NCBI RefSeq assembly: GCF_004028275.1
Contig: NZ_CP035033.1
Coordinates: 124,001-188,000 of the forward strand
Source: Hydrogenovibrio thermophilus
Lineage (GTDB): Bacteria; Pseudomonadota; Gammaproteobacteria; Thiomicrospirales; Thiomicrospiraceae
Direction of reading: 5' to 3'
Length of the DNA: 64,000 nt
This document shows, one piece after another, positions 9,154 through 18,356 of this stretch. The notes under the pieces were generated by a model. It was not told the origin of the DNA, did no database searches, and saw only the letters and a program-made list of their open reading frames with translations. Position 1 is the first letter of the stretch; each line of letters begins with the position of its first letter. The position numbers and the translations under genes are program-made.

Positions 9154-9560
9154 AACGGGTACCTGTTTTTTGTTTTTATTGTGGGGCTGCTGCGCTCAGG
9201 CGCGGTATGTTACTTAGATTACCTAGATAAATTACGTAATACAAGCAATTTTTGTAATGTTAAAAAATTTTTACTCCCTTGATTTTATTGAAATTTTTAT
9301 AAACCTGTTTTTGGAACCAATCGTTTCCGGTTTTGTTCGTCATGCAGTCGATTTGGCTTAACGGTTGGTCCCGGTTATAAATGGCTTCTGGCGGTTGATA
9401 ACCAGAATTGAATGGGCAAGCCGGATGGGCACCTTTATAATGCGGCGGGTTTTGAAAGAAAACAGCACTGGGTGAAAAGATTGCAATCGGTTGCTGACTT
9501 GTGTCAAATGAAACTTTCTGAAACCCAAATGTCGAATCGGTGAAGGCCAAAGGATGACGA
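9154..9560. other. 407-bp intergenic region between divergent units
   Basis: An AT-rich stretch (9160-9300) separates the minus-strand HAD gene from plus-strand lplT. A TATAAT at 9436-9441 could be a -10 for lplT, but no good -35 lies upstream. On the minus strand one frame stays open from the lplT start to 9262 and ends in a plausible protein-like tail (NKTGNDWFQKQVYKNF), but it has no ATG inside the gap. It may be a gene remnant. Nothing else is recognised. Confidence 0.4.
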
Positions 9561-10850
9561 GTGAATAACGGATTTTTTCTGACAAGACGGTTTTTTCCGC
9601 TGTTTTGGGTGCAGTTTTTAGGCGCCTTTAACGACAATCTGTTCAAAAACGCTTTGGTGATGCTGATTACCTTTCGCCTGGCGGAAAGCCCGGAGCAGGC
9701 CGGACTCTTGATTACGCTGGCGGCGGGCATTTTCATTCTGCCGTTTTTCCTGTTCTCGGCGTTTGCCGGGCAGTTGGCGGATAAATACGAGAAGACCGCG
9801 CTGATTCGAAAAATCAAGCTGGCGGAAATTCTCATTATGCTACTCGGTGCCATGGCTTTGATGACTCAGAGCGTCGAGCTGTTGTTTGCGGTGCTGTTTT
9901 TGATGGGGGTGCAGTCGGCATTTTTCGGCCCGATCAAATACGCCGTCTTACCGGAACATTTGGCCGATCAAGAGTTGTTGGATGGCAACGGTTGGTTCAG
10001 CGCCTCCACGTTTGTGGCGATTCTGTTGGGGACGATTGCCGGCGGTTGGGTGGTGTTGACGGACGGTGGAGAAACCGGCATGGCGGCGGCCATTTTGGTG
10101 GTGGCGGTGCTGGGCTATGTCGCCAGCCGGTTTGTGCCGACCAGTGCGGCGGGAGACGCATCCTTGACGGTGCAATGGAATCTGTGGCGTAACACCCGTC
10201 AGGAAATGGCGTTGCGCCATGATTTCCCACAAGCGTTTTTCGCGGTGTTGGCGATTTCGTGGTTCTGGTTTCTGGGGGCGACCTATTTGAGTCAAATTCC
10301 GGTGCTGGTGGCCGACCAGCTTGGTGGCGATGACAAAGTGGTTTTATTGTTTCTGACGGTGTTTTCCGTCGGGATTGCGTTGGGTGCCTGGTTGGCGGGG
10401 TGCTACCAAAAGCCGGTGCGCAGTCTGACCAATGTGCGTTGGTTAGTGTGGCTGTTGATGGCGATTTCAGTGGTGATTCTGATTGGAAACCTGGCCATGA
10501 ACCAGGTGGTGTTGGCGGATGACCTTGTCGGTATTTCGATGTTTTTGACCCAATGGCCGTCGGTGGTGGTGTTATTGACAATGCTGTTGATCGCCACTTT
10601 CGGCGGTTTGTTTACGGTGCCGCTTTACACGTTGCTGCAAGTGAAGACACCGCATCATTTCCGTTCGCGAATGGTGGCGGTCAATAACATCACCAATGCG
10701 TTGCTGATGGTGGTGTCGTCCGTCTTCATTATGGCGTTGTATGCATTTGAATTCGATTTGACGCAAATTTTATACAGTGTGGCACTGTTGAATCTATTGG
10801 TTGCCTTCTGGTATCTGAAACGCGGGCGTGTGTTGACACAACCTTCGTAA
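9561..10850 (+). CDS. lplT: MFS transporter, LplT-like lysophospholipid flippase
   Basis: 429 residues with about 12 membrane helices; starts with the family-typical FLGAFNDNLFKNAL and has a loop motif QLADKYEK after helix 2. LplT moves lyso-phosphatidylethanolamine into the cytoplasm for re-acylation by Aas. The aas homologue follows 49 bases downstream, which strongly supports the assignment. The start is GTG 9561, preceded by AAAGG with a 7-nt spacer; a nearby ATG is out of frame. Both genes are on the plus strand and probably form one operon. Confidence 0.85.
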   Translation: MNNGFFLTRRFFPLFWVQFLGAFNDNLFKNALVMLITFRLAESPEQAGLLITLAAGIFILPFFLFSAFAGQLADKYEKTALIRKIKLAEILIMLLGAMALMTQSVELLFAVLFLMGVQSAFFGPIKYAVLPEHLADQELLDGNGWFSASTFVAILLGTIAGGWVVLTDGGETGMAAAILVVAVLGYVASRFVPTSAAGDASLTVQWNLWRNTRQEMALRHDFPQAFFAVLAISWFWFLGATYLSQIPVLVADQLGGDDKVVLLFLTVFSVGIALGAWLAGCYQKPVRSLTNVRWLVWLLMAISVVILIGNLAMNQVVLADDLVGISMFLTQWPSVVVLLTMLLIATFGGLFTVPLYTLLQVKTPHHFRSRMVAVNNITNALLMVVSSVFIMALYAFEFDLTQILYSVALLNLLVAFWYLKRGRVLTQPS

Positions 10851-10899
10851 GCCGGGCGGATCGGTCGATTTTGTTCATCTTAAAAAAAGGAAAACAATA

Positions 10900-13056
10900 A
10901 TGGTGAGCCTGATTATCAAATTTTTATTGAAAGTCTTCTACCGGGTGGAAATCACCGGATTGGAGCATTACCATCGGCTGGATCAATCCGGCGAACCGAT
11001 GTTGATTGTCGCCAACCATACCTCGCTGTTGGACGGCGTGCTCATCAGTACTTATCTGCCGGGCGACACCGCTTTTATGATTGACGAAACTCACACTCGA
11101 AAATGGTATGAACGGTTTTTGCTGAGTTTTGTCGATCACTTTAAAGTCGAATTCCATAACCCTTATGCCACCAAAAAAGTCATTCAAGAGTTGAAGAACG
11201 GCAAACACTGCATGATTTTCCCGGAAGGGCGCATCACCACCACCGGCAGTTTGATGAAAATCTACGAAGGCACCGGCTTGGTGGCGCATAAAGCCAAAGC
11301 CAAAATTCTGCCGATTTACATTCAAGGGGCGCAAAAAACCCATTTCTCCTATTTGGACGGCATGAAGATGGCGTATATGAAACGCCAGTGGTTGCCGAAA
11401 ATCACTTTAAAGGTCTTGCCACCGGAAACCATTGAATTGCCAGCCGGTTTGAAAGGGCGTCAAAAACACCAATTTTTTAAAAATCGTGTTTTCACGCTGA
11501 TGCGCGACAATCAGTTCCACGCTAATTACACACCTAAATCTTTGTATCGGGCCTTGGTGGATTCGGCGCGGGAATATTCCGCGTCCGATATTTGCGTTGA
11601 AGACATCAACGAAGTGGCCTTGTCGCGTAAAAAACTGCTGTTGGCGTCGCGTATTCTGGGTAAAAAATTGCACCGGATTTTGAAGGACGAAAAACGGGTG
11701 GCGGTGTTATTGCCGAATGTCAGCGGCATGCCGACCACCTTTTTCGCGCTGCAGGCTTACGGCTATGTGCCGGCCATGTTGAATTTCACCGCTGGCTTGG
11801 GGCCGATGAAATCGGCCTGTGAAACGGCGGAAATTCAAACCGTGCTGACATCGCGGAAATTTGTGGACGCTTATGAGTTGCATGCCACGGTCGAGGCCTT
11901 GTCCGAACAGGTACGCTTCCTGTATCTGGAAGACATTCGCGCCACGGTGGGGCTGGGCGATAAATTGGCCGCTTTACTGAGCCGCGCTTCGGCGGTGCCG
12001 GGGTACAGTTTGTCGCCGGATGAAGAAGGTGCGGTGTTATTCACTTCCGGTTCGGAAGGCGCGCCGAAAGGCGTGGTCCTGTCGCATAACAACCTGTACA
12101 GCAATGTCGAGCAGATTTCCGCGATGCTGACCTTATTGCCGGGCGAGCAGTTGTTCAATGCCTTACCGACCTTCCACAGCTTCGGCTTGACCGCCGGATT
12201 GTTGTGGCCGTTGTTGAAAGGCGGCAAGGTGTTTTTGTATCCGTCGCCGCTGCATTACGGGGTGATTCCGGAATACGTTTACAACTTGAACGTGAAAATT
12301 CTGTTCGGTTCCGATACCTTCTTCAGTGGCTACGCCAAGAAAGCCGACCCATACGACTTTTACAGTGTGCGTTATTTGGTGGCGGGGGCGGAAAAACTGC
12401 GCCCGGAAACCCGTCGTTTGTATGCCGATGAATTCTTGACGCCGATTCTGGAAGGTTACGGCGTGACCGAAACCTCACCGGTTTTGGCGGTGAACATTCC
12501 GCTCAGCTTCAAAAACGGCACCGTCGGACAACTGGTACCGGGCGTCGATTATCGGTTACGTAAAATCGACGGTATTCAAGAGGGTGGCAGTTTGGTGGTG
12601 AAAGGCCCGAATATCATGATGGGCTATTTGATGCCGGACCAGCCGGGTGTGCTGCAATCGCCGAAGGACGGCTGGCACGATACCGGTGATGTGGTGGACG
12701 TGGACGAAGACGGCTTTATCAGCATTAAAGGGCGCGCCAAACGCTTTGCCAAAATCGGCGGGGAAATGATTTCGTTGGCAGCGGTGGAAAGTTACATTAA
12801 TAAAGCCAGCCCGGAAGGTCATCACGTGGTGGTGGCCGTGGCGGATGAACGTAAAGGCGAGCAGTTGATTCTGGTCACCAATGACGAGTCCCTGAGCCGC
12901 CATACCGTCAAGGAAGCCGCCAAAGCCGCACAGGTGTCGGAAATCATGGTGCCGAGAACTGTGATTCTGGTTGAGGAAATGCCGGTACTGGGTACCGGAA
13001 AAACCAATTATCCGGCGGTGCAGAAAATCGCTGACGGTCACTTCAAAAGCGATTGA
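10900..13056 (+). CDS. aas: Bifunctional acyltransferase / acyl-ACP synthetase Aas
   Basis: 718 residues, nearly the length of E. coli Aas (719). The N-terminal glycerophospholipid acyltransferase has the HX4D motif NHTSLLD (His40, Asp45) and FPEGRI. The C-terminal AMP-forming domain has the P-loop SGSEGAPKG and the later GYGVTE and DTGD blocks. It re-acylates 2-acyl-lysophospholipids imported by LplT, so the pair repairs membrane lipid damage. The ribosome site is AAGGAAAA before ATG 10900. It converges on the Bat operon (28-bp gap). Confidence 0.92.
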   Translation: MVSLIIKFLLKVFYRVEITGLEHYHRLDQSGEPMLIVANHTSLLDGVLISTYLPGDTAFMIDETHTRKWYERFLLSFVDHFKVEFHNPYATKKVIQELKNGKHCMIFPEGRITTTGSLMKIYEGTGLVAHKAKAKILPIYIQGAQKTHFSYLDGMKMAYMKRQWLPKITLKVLPPETIELPAGLKGRQKHQFFKNRVFTLMRDNQFHANYTPKSLYRALVDSAREYSASDICVEDINEVALSRKKLLLASRILGKKLHRILKDEKRVAVLLPNVSGMPTTFFALQAYGYVPAMLNFTAGLGPMKSACETAEIQTVLTSRKFVDAYELHATVEALSEQVRFLYLEDIRATVGLGDKLAALLSRASAVPGYSLSPDEEGAVLFTSGSEGAPKGVVLSHNNLYSNVEQISAMLTLLPGEQLFNALPTFHSFGLTAGLLWPLLKGGKVFLYPSPLHYGVIPEYVYNLNVKILFGSDTFFSGYAKKADPYDFYSVRYLVAGAEKLRPETRRLYADEFLTPILEGYGVTETSPVLAVNIPLSFKNGTVGQLVPGVDYRLRKIDGIQEGGSLVVKGPNIMMGYLMPDQPGVLQSPKDGWHDTGDVVDVDEDGFISIKGRAKRFAKIGGEMISLAAVESYINKASPEGHHVVVAVADERKGEQLILVTNDESLSRHTVKEAAKAAQVSEIMVPRTVILVEEMPVLGTGKTNYPAVQKIADGHFKSD

Positions 13057-13083
13057 TTCCGACCGACCCGGCGGTTCGTTGTC

Positions 13084-14763
13084 TTAAGATTCGTTTGGAT
13101 AAATCGGTTCCAGATTTTGGCCGGAACCGGTTTTGGCAGGCGCGTTTTGCGCTTGGCGTTGCAGATGTTGGATTTCCGCACAAATGTCGGCCAGCGTCTG
13201 CGGTGCCAGCGGTTCCTGATGATACAGATGCGCCTTGAGGCGCTGTAAGTCCGTTAACAAACGTTTACTGCTCTCAATGGATGCCTGTTGTTGCCAGGCC
13301 AAAACGGCGCGGTACAGTGATTTGGCGTCCAATTCCGTTTCATCACAGACCGTGTCCATTTCCGGCGATTTTGACCAGGCCTGGTCGTTTTTCAGATTCG
13401 CGGTTTCCGTTGGTTCTCTCGGTAAATTTTGCAGTGCCCGACGCCATTTCAGCGCATACCAAAGCGTTATCAACCACAGTCCCAGTAGCAGAACGCTGAA
13501 CCAGGAAACCGACCAAGTGGTTGAATCCGTTGTGGATGTTTCACGTGAAACGGTTTCATGGGTTTCCGGCAAAGTTGCGGTATCAAAGGTGTTGCTTTGA
13601 GATGTCAGCGCCGGTAACACCGTCAGGGTTTTGGACGGCAGGGTAATGGTTTCCAAGGTGTTTTGTTCGGTGTTCCACCAGTGCAGAGTCAGTTCCGGCA
13701 ATACGATGTCACCCGGTTCGGTCGGAACGATGGCGAGCTTTTCCACCTTCTGACTTTGCATGCCGTTTTCGGTGGCTTGATTATTGGTGTGGGGCTGATC
13801 CGGATAAATGTGGAAATGGGCCTGCTCTTTGAACTGGAAATCCGGCAGTTGCGAGGCCAGGAGCCCATCCGCTTGCAGGGTCAGGGTTCGGGTAATGGAG
13901 TCGCCGACCCGAATCGGATTCGGCGTTTGCCAGTCTTCGGTGAGGCGAACCTCTTTGGCTGGTAACCAGGCGGATTGCACCGGATAGGTGTCCGGTTGCG
14001 GTTGTACATTCAACTCAATCGGTTGGGTTTTATCCTGCACCAGTTTCAGCACGCCGCGGTATTGAATCCGGCCATTAAAGCTTTGCGGCGGAATGGTCAT
14101 GGCACCGCTTTTTTGCGGGTAGAAAGCCCAGGTCCATTCGTAGACTTCGTACAGTTTCCCGCCGATACGCTTTTGGTAATTGAACTGGTTGCGGATGTTC
14201 TGGGTGATGGCGTGGTCGAAACTCGGCGGGCGGATATTACCGTTGAGGAACTGACCGAGATGATAAAACCGCAGGGTGAACAGCACTTCTTGCTGCACAT
14301 AGGGTTCTGTGATGTTCACGCTGGATTCGAGAAAGCTGCTGCCCAGTTCACGAGGGTCGGCTTTCGGCGCTTCCGAAACATGCAGCACGATTGGGTCGCT
14401 GAGCTCGCCGTCGACATTGAATGGGGGAATCACCAGGTCGCCGGCTTGTTTCGGCGTAAGGCGCACGTCCCAGCGGGAATAAGCCTGATAGTTACCGTTG
14501 ACGATTTGAATCTGACTGCTGCGCTGGCTGCCCAGCACTTCGAACTGGTCGTCCAGGCTGTGGAAGTCGGGCGAGTCGAAGGTTTGGAAATCGGTTTTCA
14601 CCACCAGAGTGATGATGTCGCCCATTTCGGCGTCCTGATGGTCGATTTGCGCGGTTACACCGCGGGCAAACGCCTGGCTGGTCACCAACAGGATGAGAAT
14701 CAGTGCCAGGGTAATCAGAATCACCCTTTTCAAGTATCGGCGAGTGTGTGCTTGTGTCATCAT
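13084..14763 (-). CDS. batD: BatD-family protein, Bat operon A
   Basis: 559 residues: signal/anchor helix (about 11-33), two tandem extracytoplasmic beta-rich BatD domains, a second membrane helix near 425-445, then a charged cytoplasmic tail with helical repeats. BatD proteins are inner-membrane partners of MoxR-associated VWA complexes; their exact chemistry is unknown. It is the last gene of the minus-strand Bat operon, starting 34 bases after the VWA-TPR gene. A perfect parS-like site (13538-13551) and one CCAGGCCTGG copy lie inside the coding sequence. A diverged paralogue is at 40297. Confidence 0.85.
   Translation of the reverse strand: MMTQAHTRRYLKRVILITLALILILLVTSQAFARGVTAQIDHQDAEMGDIITLVVKTDFQTFDSPDFHSLDDQFEVLGSQRSSQIQIVNGNYQAYSRWDVRLTPKQAGDLVIPPFNVDGELSDPIVLHVSEAPKADPRELGSSFLESSVNITEPYVQQEVLFTLRFYHLGQFLNGNIRPPSFDHAITQNIRNQFNYQKRIGGKLYEVYEWTWAFYPQKSGAMTIPPQSFNGRIQYRGVLKLVQDKTQPIELNVQPQPDTYPVQSAWLPAKEVRLTEDWQTPNPIRVGDSITRTLTLQADGLLASQLPDFQFKEQAHFHIYPDQPHTNNQATENGMQSQKVEKLAIVPTEPGDIVLPELTLHWWNTEQNTLETITLPSKTLTVLPALTSQSNTFDTATLPETHETVSRETSTTDSTTWSVSWFSVLLLGLWLITLWYALKWRRALQNLPREPTETANLKNDQAWSKSPEMDTVCDETELDAKSLYRAVLAWQQQASIESSKRLLTDLQRLKAHLYHQEPLAPQTLADICAEIQHLQRQAQNAPAKTGSGQNLEPIYPNES
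13375..13384. repeat. CCAGGCCTGG palindrome
   Basis: Perfect copy inside batD of operon A, read as QAW. Confidence 0.85.
13538..13551. other. parS-like centromere site
   Basis: GTTTCACGTGAAAC, a perfect 14-bp palindrome. With one flanking base on each side it matches the classic 16-bp parS (TGTTTCACGTGAAACA) at 15 of 16 positions. It is embedded in batD, where it encodes VSRET. Confidence 0.8.
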
Positions 14764-14797
14764 GCGTTACCGTTTCGTTTTTCAGTCGTGTTGGGCG

Positions 14798-16810
14798 TTA
14801 CCACATTTTATCCTCATATTTCGGATTGGACGAGCCGCCTTGTTGCTGGTATTGGTATTCGAATTTGCGTTTCAGGAACAGAGCCGGTTCGTCGGGAATC
14901 TGTTTCAGCCAGTTTTGGCGCGCCTGTTCCTCTTCGGATTGTTGGGCGGTCAGCGCTTTGCCGTCGCCGTTGGGGCCGGCGTCGGATTCGGACAGTCCTT
15001 GCCCCAATTCCTGGCCGGGTTTTTTGGGTTGCTTCGGTTGTTCGCCGCCTTCTTTCGATTGTAAATCGCCGTCACGCGGTTCCGCATTTTCATCGTTTTC
15101 GCCCAGGCCTGGTGATTTTGGCTCCTGTGCCTTTTCCGAAGGCTTGGGTTGATAAGGCTCGTTTAAATCGTTGTTTTGCGACTGACCATTGGGTTGTGTT
15201 TGCCCGTTTTCGCCACTTTGGCCGCTTTCGCCGTTTTGATTCGACTGGGCGTTGGACGACGGTTGGTTGTTGTCGGAGGACTGATCACCGTCCTGCGGTT
15301 TGGGTTGACCTTGTTGATCCGGTTGCTGTTTATCGGGGCCTTGGCGTTCCTTGTCGCCGGATTCCTGAGCGTTTTGTTGCTTTTGCACCTCGAGAATCTG
15401 GTCCATTAAATCGAGATTTTTTTGGGCGTCCGTGAGTTTTGGATCGACTTTCAGCGCCTTTTCATATTGTTCTTTGGCGTCTTCAAACTGGCCGAGTTTG
15501 GCCAGTGCATTACCCCGGTTGTAATGCCCTTGGGCGCTTTCGTCCAGACTGAATTGTTTGGCGGCTTCTTTGTATTTGCCTTGTCGATACAAGCTGGCGC
15601 CGCGCCAGAGAGGGTCTTCGAATCGGTCCAACGCCGTGTCGTAATCCTGTTTCAGCCATTTTTCATAGCCTTGTTGGTCGGGCGATTTGAATACGTCTAG
15701 CAAGGTAACGCTGGTGTTGTCATCGGTTTTGACCTCTTTCGCCCAGGCCGGAGACGGTGAAATGAGGCCGCCGGAAAGCATTAAGCCCAGCAGACCGACG
15801 CTTAACCAGGAAAACGCCCAGCCGCGTCGGTACGCCAACGCGCCCAGCGGCACCAGCAACCACAGCAGGTACACGCCTTCGTCCAGCCAGTTCGACAGGG
15901 TTTTATCGGATGAGGGTTGATTGTCCGAGTCGAATCCGCTCAAACTGTCCGGCAGCAATTGGGTGGTGTCGACGTCTTGCATGGATAAAGTCGAGAGGGT
16001 GGCATCGGTTTGTTGCGCCAAGGATTGGAAGCGTTGGAAAGGCACTTTCGCCATGACGATTTTGCCGTTTTCGTCCTTGATGAGCCCGTAATTCGGCACC
16101 TGAATCGGCCCGCCGTTCGGTGTGCCGACCACCAGAATGCTGAGTTGCAAATGGTGTTGTTTGACCTGTTCGGTGATGGCGGCGAGCTCCGACGCTTCGA
16201 CATCGTCGGTGACCCACAGGATGTGCCCCTGTTTGACATGGGCGCCTTTGAATAAGGTTTGGGCCTGTTCGAAACCGGCCACGGCATTGGCGCCGAAACT
16301 TGGCATAATCAAAGGACTGAGATTGGGCGTCAGCGCCAGCAAGGTCTGGTTGTCTTCGGAAATCGGCGCGATGGTGTGCGCGGTGCCGGCATACGCCACC
16401 ATGCCGACATTCAATTCCGGATGGGCTTTCAGTAGGTCGAGCACTTTATAGCGGGCGCGACTCAAACGGTTGGGTTTGAGGTCGTCCGACAACATCGACA
16501 GTGATAAGTCGAACAAAATGACCGTGCCCTGACGGTTCTTTTCCGCCGGGACATCGACTTGTTTCCAGCTCGGGCCGGACAGGGCGATGATAGCGATGCT
16601 CCACAGAATCGCCAAACCGAGCACTGGCCAGGGGAAGACGCTTTCTTCGGATTTCTCGCCCAGCAGGACCGGTTTGAAACGCGGTGAGATAATCGCGTTC
16701 CAGGCGCCTTGTCGTCCGCTTTGTTTCCAAAGTTTCCAGACCAGCCAGAACGCCGGAATCAAGGCCAACAGCCATTCGGGGCGGAGGAAGTGCAAAGTGG
16801 CGTTTTCCAT
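14798..16810 (-). CDS. VWA-TPR membrane protein (BatB/BatC fusion), Bat operon A
   Basis: 670 residues. Two N-terminal helices are followed by a von Willebrand A domain with an intact MIDAS motif DLSLS (from Asp101), then two more helices, then a periplasmic or cytosolic tail with TPR units (GHYNRGNALAKLGQFEDAKEQYEKAL) and a long Gln/Pro/Asn-rich low-complexity region. This is the BatB plus BatC arrangement. ATG 16810 overlaps the stop of the upstream VWA gene (TGATG), so the two are translationally coupled. It likely docks with BatA and MoxR. One CCAGGCCTGG copy is inside. Confidence 0.87.
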   Translation of the reverse strand: MENATLHFLRPEWLLALIPAFWLVWKLWKQSGRQGAWNAIISPRFKPVLLGEKSEESVFPWPVLGLAILWSIAIIALSGPSWKQVDVPAEKNRQGTVILFDLSLSMLSDDLKPNRLSRARYKVLDLLKAHPELNVGMVAYAGTAHTIAPISEDNQTLLALTPNLSPLIMPSFGANAVAGFEQAQTLFKGAHVKQGHILWVTDDVEASELAAITEQVKQHHLQLSILVVGTPNGGPIQVPNYGLIKDENGKIVMAKVPFQRFQSLAQQTDATLSTLSMQDVDTTQLLPDSLSGFDSDNQPSSDKTLSNWLDEGVYLLWLLVPLGALAYRRGWAFSWLSVGLLGLMLSGGLISPSPAWAKEVKTDDNTSVTLLDVFKSPDQQGYEKWLKQDYDTALDRFEDPLWRGASLYRQGKYKEAAKQFSLDESAQGHYNRGNALAKLGQFEDAKEQYEKALKVDPKLTDAQKNLDLMDQILEVQKQQNAQESGDKERQGPDKQQPDQQGQPKPQDGDQSSDNNQPSSNAQSNQNGESGQSGENGQTQPNGQSQNNDLNEPYQPKPSEKAQEPKSPGLGENDENAEPRDGDLQSKEGGEQPKQPKKPGQELGQGLSESDAGPNGDGKALTAQQSEEEQARQNWLKQIPDEPALFLKRKFEYQYQQQGGSSNPKYEDKMW
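15103..15112. repeat. CCAGGCCTGG palindrome
   Basis: Perfect copy inside the operon A VWA-TPR gene, read as PGL. Confidence 0.85.
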
Positions 16811-17880
16811 CAGTGACGCCCTCCGGTTTTGGGAGCGGTTGGGCGACGTCGCCAGCGATTCGGATGCCATTGCGGATAGACCCGAAGCATCACCACCAGC
16901 AAACTCAGCAGCATCGCCAGCCCCAGTGGCCAATGGAACAGTTCGTCGCGCAGGCGATAGCTGTTGACGTCGTGTTCACTGGATTCCAGTTGGTTGATGA
17001 GGGTGTAAATCTCATTGAGTTTGTCGGTATCGGTGGCGAGGAAAAACTGGCCGCCGGTCAGTTTGGCGACTTGTTGCAGCGTGCGGGTGTCCATATTATG
17101 ACCGCGGCCGAACAGGAAGTCGTCGATGGCGGCGGGGTCTTTTTGGCCGATGCCGATGGTGTAGATTTTCAAACCCATTTTTTCCGCCTGCTTGGCGGCA
17201 TCCAACGGGCGAACCGCACCGGCGGTGTTGGAGCCGTCGGTGAGCAGAATCAAGACGGCGTTTTCCTGTTTGGCTTTGTGCAGGTGTTTGAGAGCGATGC
17301 CGATGGCATCACCAATGGCGGTGTTGTTGCCCGCCATGCCGATTTCGGTTTCCTTGAGCAGGGTTTCCACGGTATTGAGGTCATAGGTCAACGGGCTTTG
17401 CAGAAACGCCTGGGAACCGAATACCACCAACCCCATCCGGTCGCCTTGGCGGTTCTGGATGAAATCTTTCACCACGTGTTTGACGGCGGTCAGCCGGTCG
17501 ACACGGTGGCCACCGAGCATCATATCGTCCTTTTCCATACTGCCGGACAGGTCCACGGCCAGCATCAGGTCTTTACCGCTCGCTTGAAAAGGCGTGGTGT
17601 TTAGAAACCACACCGGGCGCATGGCGGCCAGAATCAACAGTATCCATAACAGCAGCGCCCAAGGCGGCAACCGATACGGGTGGGCCTTGTGTTGCAGCAG
17701 GGTGCTTTTTCGTGCACTTTCCAGCCGTTGCATTAAATGCGGGGCCAGTAATGGAATCTGTCGTTTCGCGGCCGGTTTCAACACCAGGCGAATCACCCAG
17801 GGCAAGGGCAGAAACGCCAGCATCCACGGCCAGAGAAAATCGAATTGTTGCCACAGCGCGGTCCAGTCGTTAAAGGTCAT
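16810..17880 (-). CDS. batA: BatA-like VWA membrane protein, Bat operon A
   Basis: 356 residues: two N-terminal membrane helices (about 15-35 and 72-92), a von Willebrand A domain with canonical MIDAS DLSGSM (Asp110) and later threonine/aspartate ligands (NNTAIGDA; LTDGSN), and a C-terminal helix near 315-335. Its start overlaps the DUF4381 gene stop by four bases and its stop overlaps the next start, so translation is coupled through the operon. VWA domains of this type bind metal and protein partners next to MoxR ATPases. Confidence 0.88.
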   Translation of the reverse strand: MTFNDWTALWQQFDFLWPWMLAFLPLPWVIRLVLKPAAKRQIPLLAPHLMQRLESARKSTLLQHKAHPYRLPPWALLLWILLILAAMRPVWFLNTTPFQASGKDLMLAVDLSGSMEKDDMMLGGHRVDRLTAVKHVVKDFIQNRQGDRMGLVVFGSQAFLQSPLTYDLNTVETLLKETEIGMAGNNTAIGDAIGIALKHLHKAKQENAVLILLTDGSNTAGAVRPLDAAKQAEKMGLKIYTIGIGQKDPAAIDDFLFGRGHNMDTRTLQQVAKLTGGQFFLATDTDKLNEIYTLINQLESSEHDVNSYRLRDELFHWPLGLAMLLSLLVVMLRVYPQWHPNRWRRRPTAPKTGGRH

Positions 17881-18356
17881 TTGTGGTGTCCTTTAATCCA
17901 GTTGCGGGCGTAATCCAGTGTGTCACGGATGGCGGCTTCCGATTGAATCGGGTTGGGCCGATAAGCCGATTCCAGACAGGCTTGCAGGTGTTCCGGCTGG
18001 TCGATGTAGAGCGCGGTCTGATGCAGGAAATTCACCCAGGCCTGGCCGCTGAGTTCGGCCACCTGGCGACGGCCATAGTTGGTGATGGCGACCTGTTTGA
18101 GCAGTTTATTGGCCAATTGCAGTTGCTGTTGTGGGGTGTCTGCTTGGGTGACTTGCTGGTCGAACAGGTTCAAGGCTTCTTCGCGGTAGCGGTTATTGCG
18201 TTTTTGGGTCAGGTAATACCAGGTTAAGCCAATCAGAATCCCACCGATGCCGACGAACAGGCCGATCAGCGTCTGTGACAGCGGCCACCAGCCGACCGGG
18301 TCGGGGACGGCGATGTCGTTCATCTGAGCCAGCAATTGTTCGATTTTCGGATCCAT
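17877..18356 (-). CDS. DUF4381 membrane protein, Bat operon A
   Basis: 159 residues with one membrane helix (about 26-48) followed by a helical cytoplasmic domain (YREEALNLFDQQ onward). DUF4381 proteins occur between DUF58 and VWA genes in Bat-type operons and have no known enzymatic role. ATG 18356 overlaps the TAA of the DUF58 gene (TAATG). One CCAGGCCTGG copy lies at 18036. The operon B paralogue is at 36694. Confidence 0.82.
   Translation of the reverse strand: MDPKIEQLLAQMNDIAVPDPVGWWPLSQTLIGLFVGIGGILIGLTWYYLTQKRNNRYREEALNLFDQQVTQADTPQQQLQLANKLLKQVAITNYGRRQVAELSGQAWVNFLHQTALYIDQPEHLQACLESAYRPNPIQSEAAIRDTLDYARNWIKGHHK
18036..18045. repeat. CCAGGCCTGG palindrome
   Basis: Perfect copy inside the operon A DUF4381 gene, read as QAW. 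Confidence 0.85.

Noticed and set aside
12825-12830. CACGTG in aas as a further parS site
   Set aside because: Flanks do not match GTTT/AAAC; only the 6-bp core is shared.
13975-15435. 486-codon plus-strand frame across batD and the VWA-TPR gene
   Set aside because: It spans a gene boundary on the other strand, has Arg/Phe/Val-rich shadow composition and no recognisable domain.
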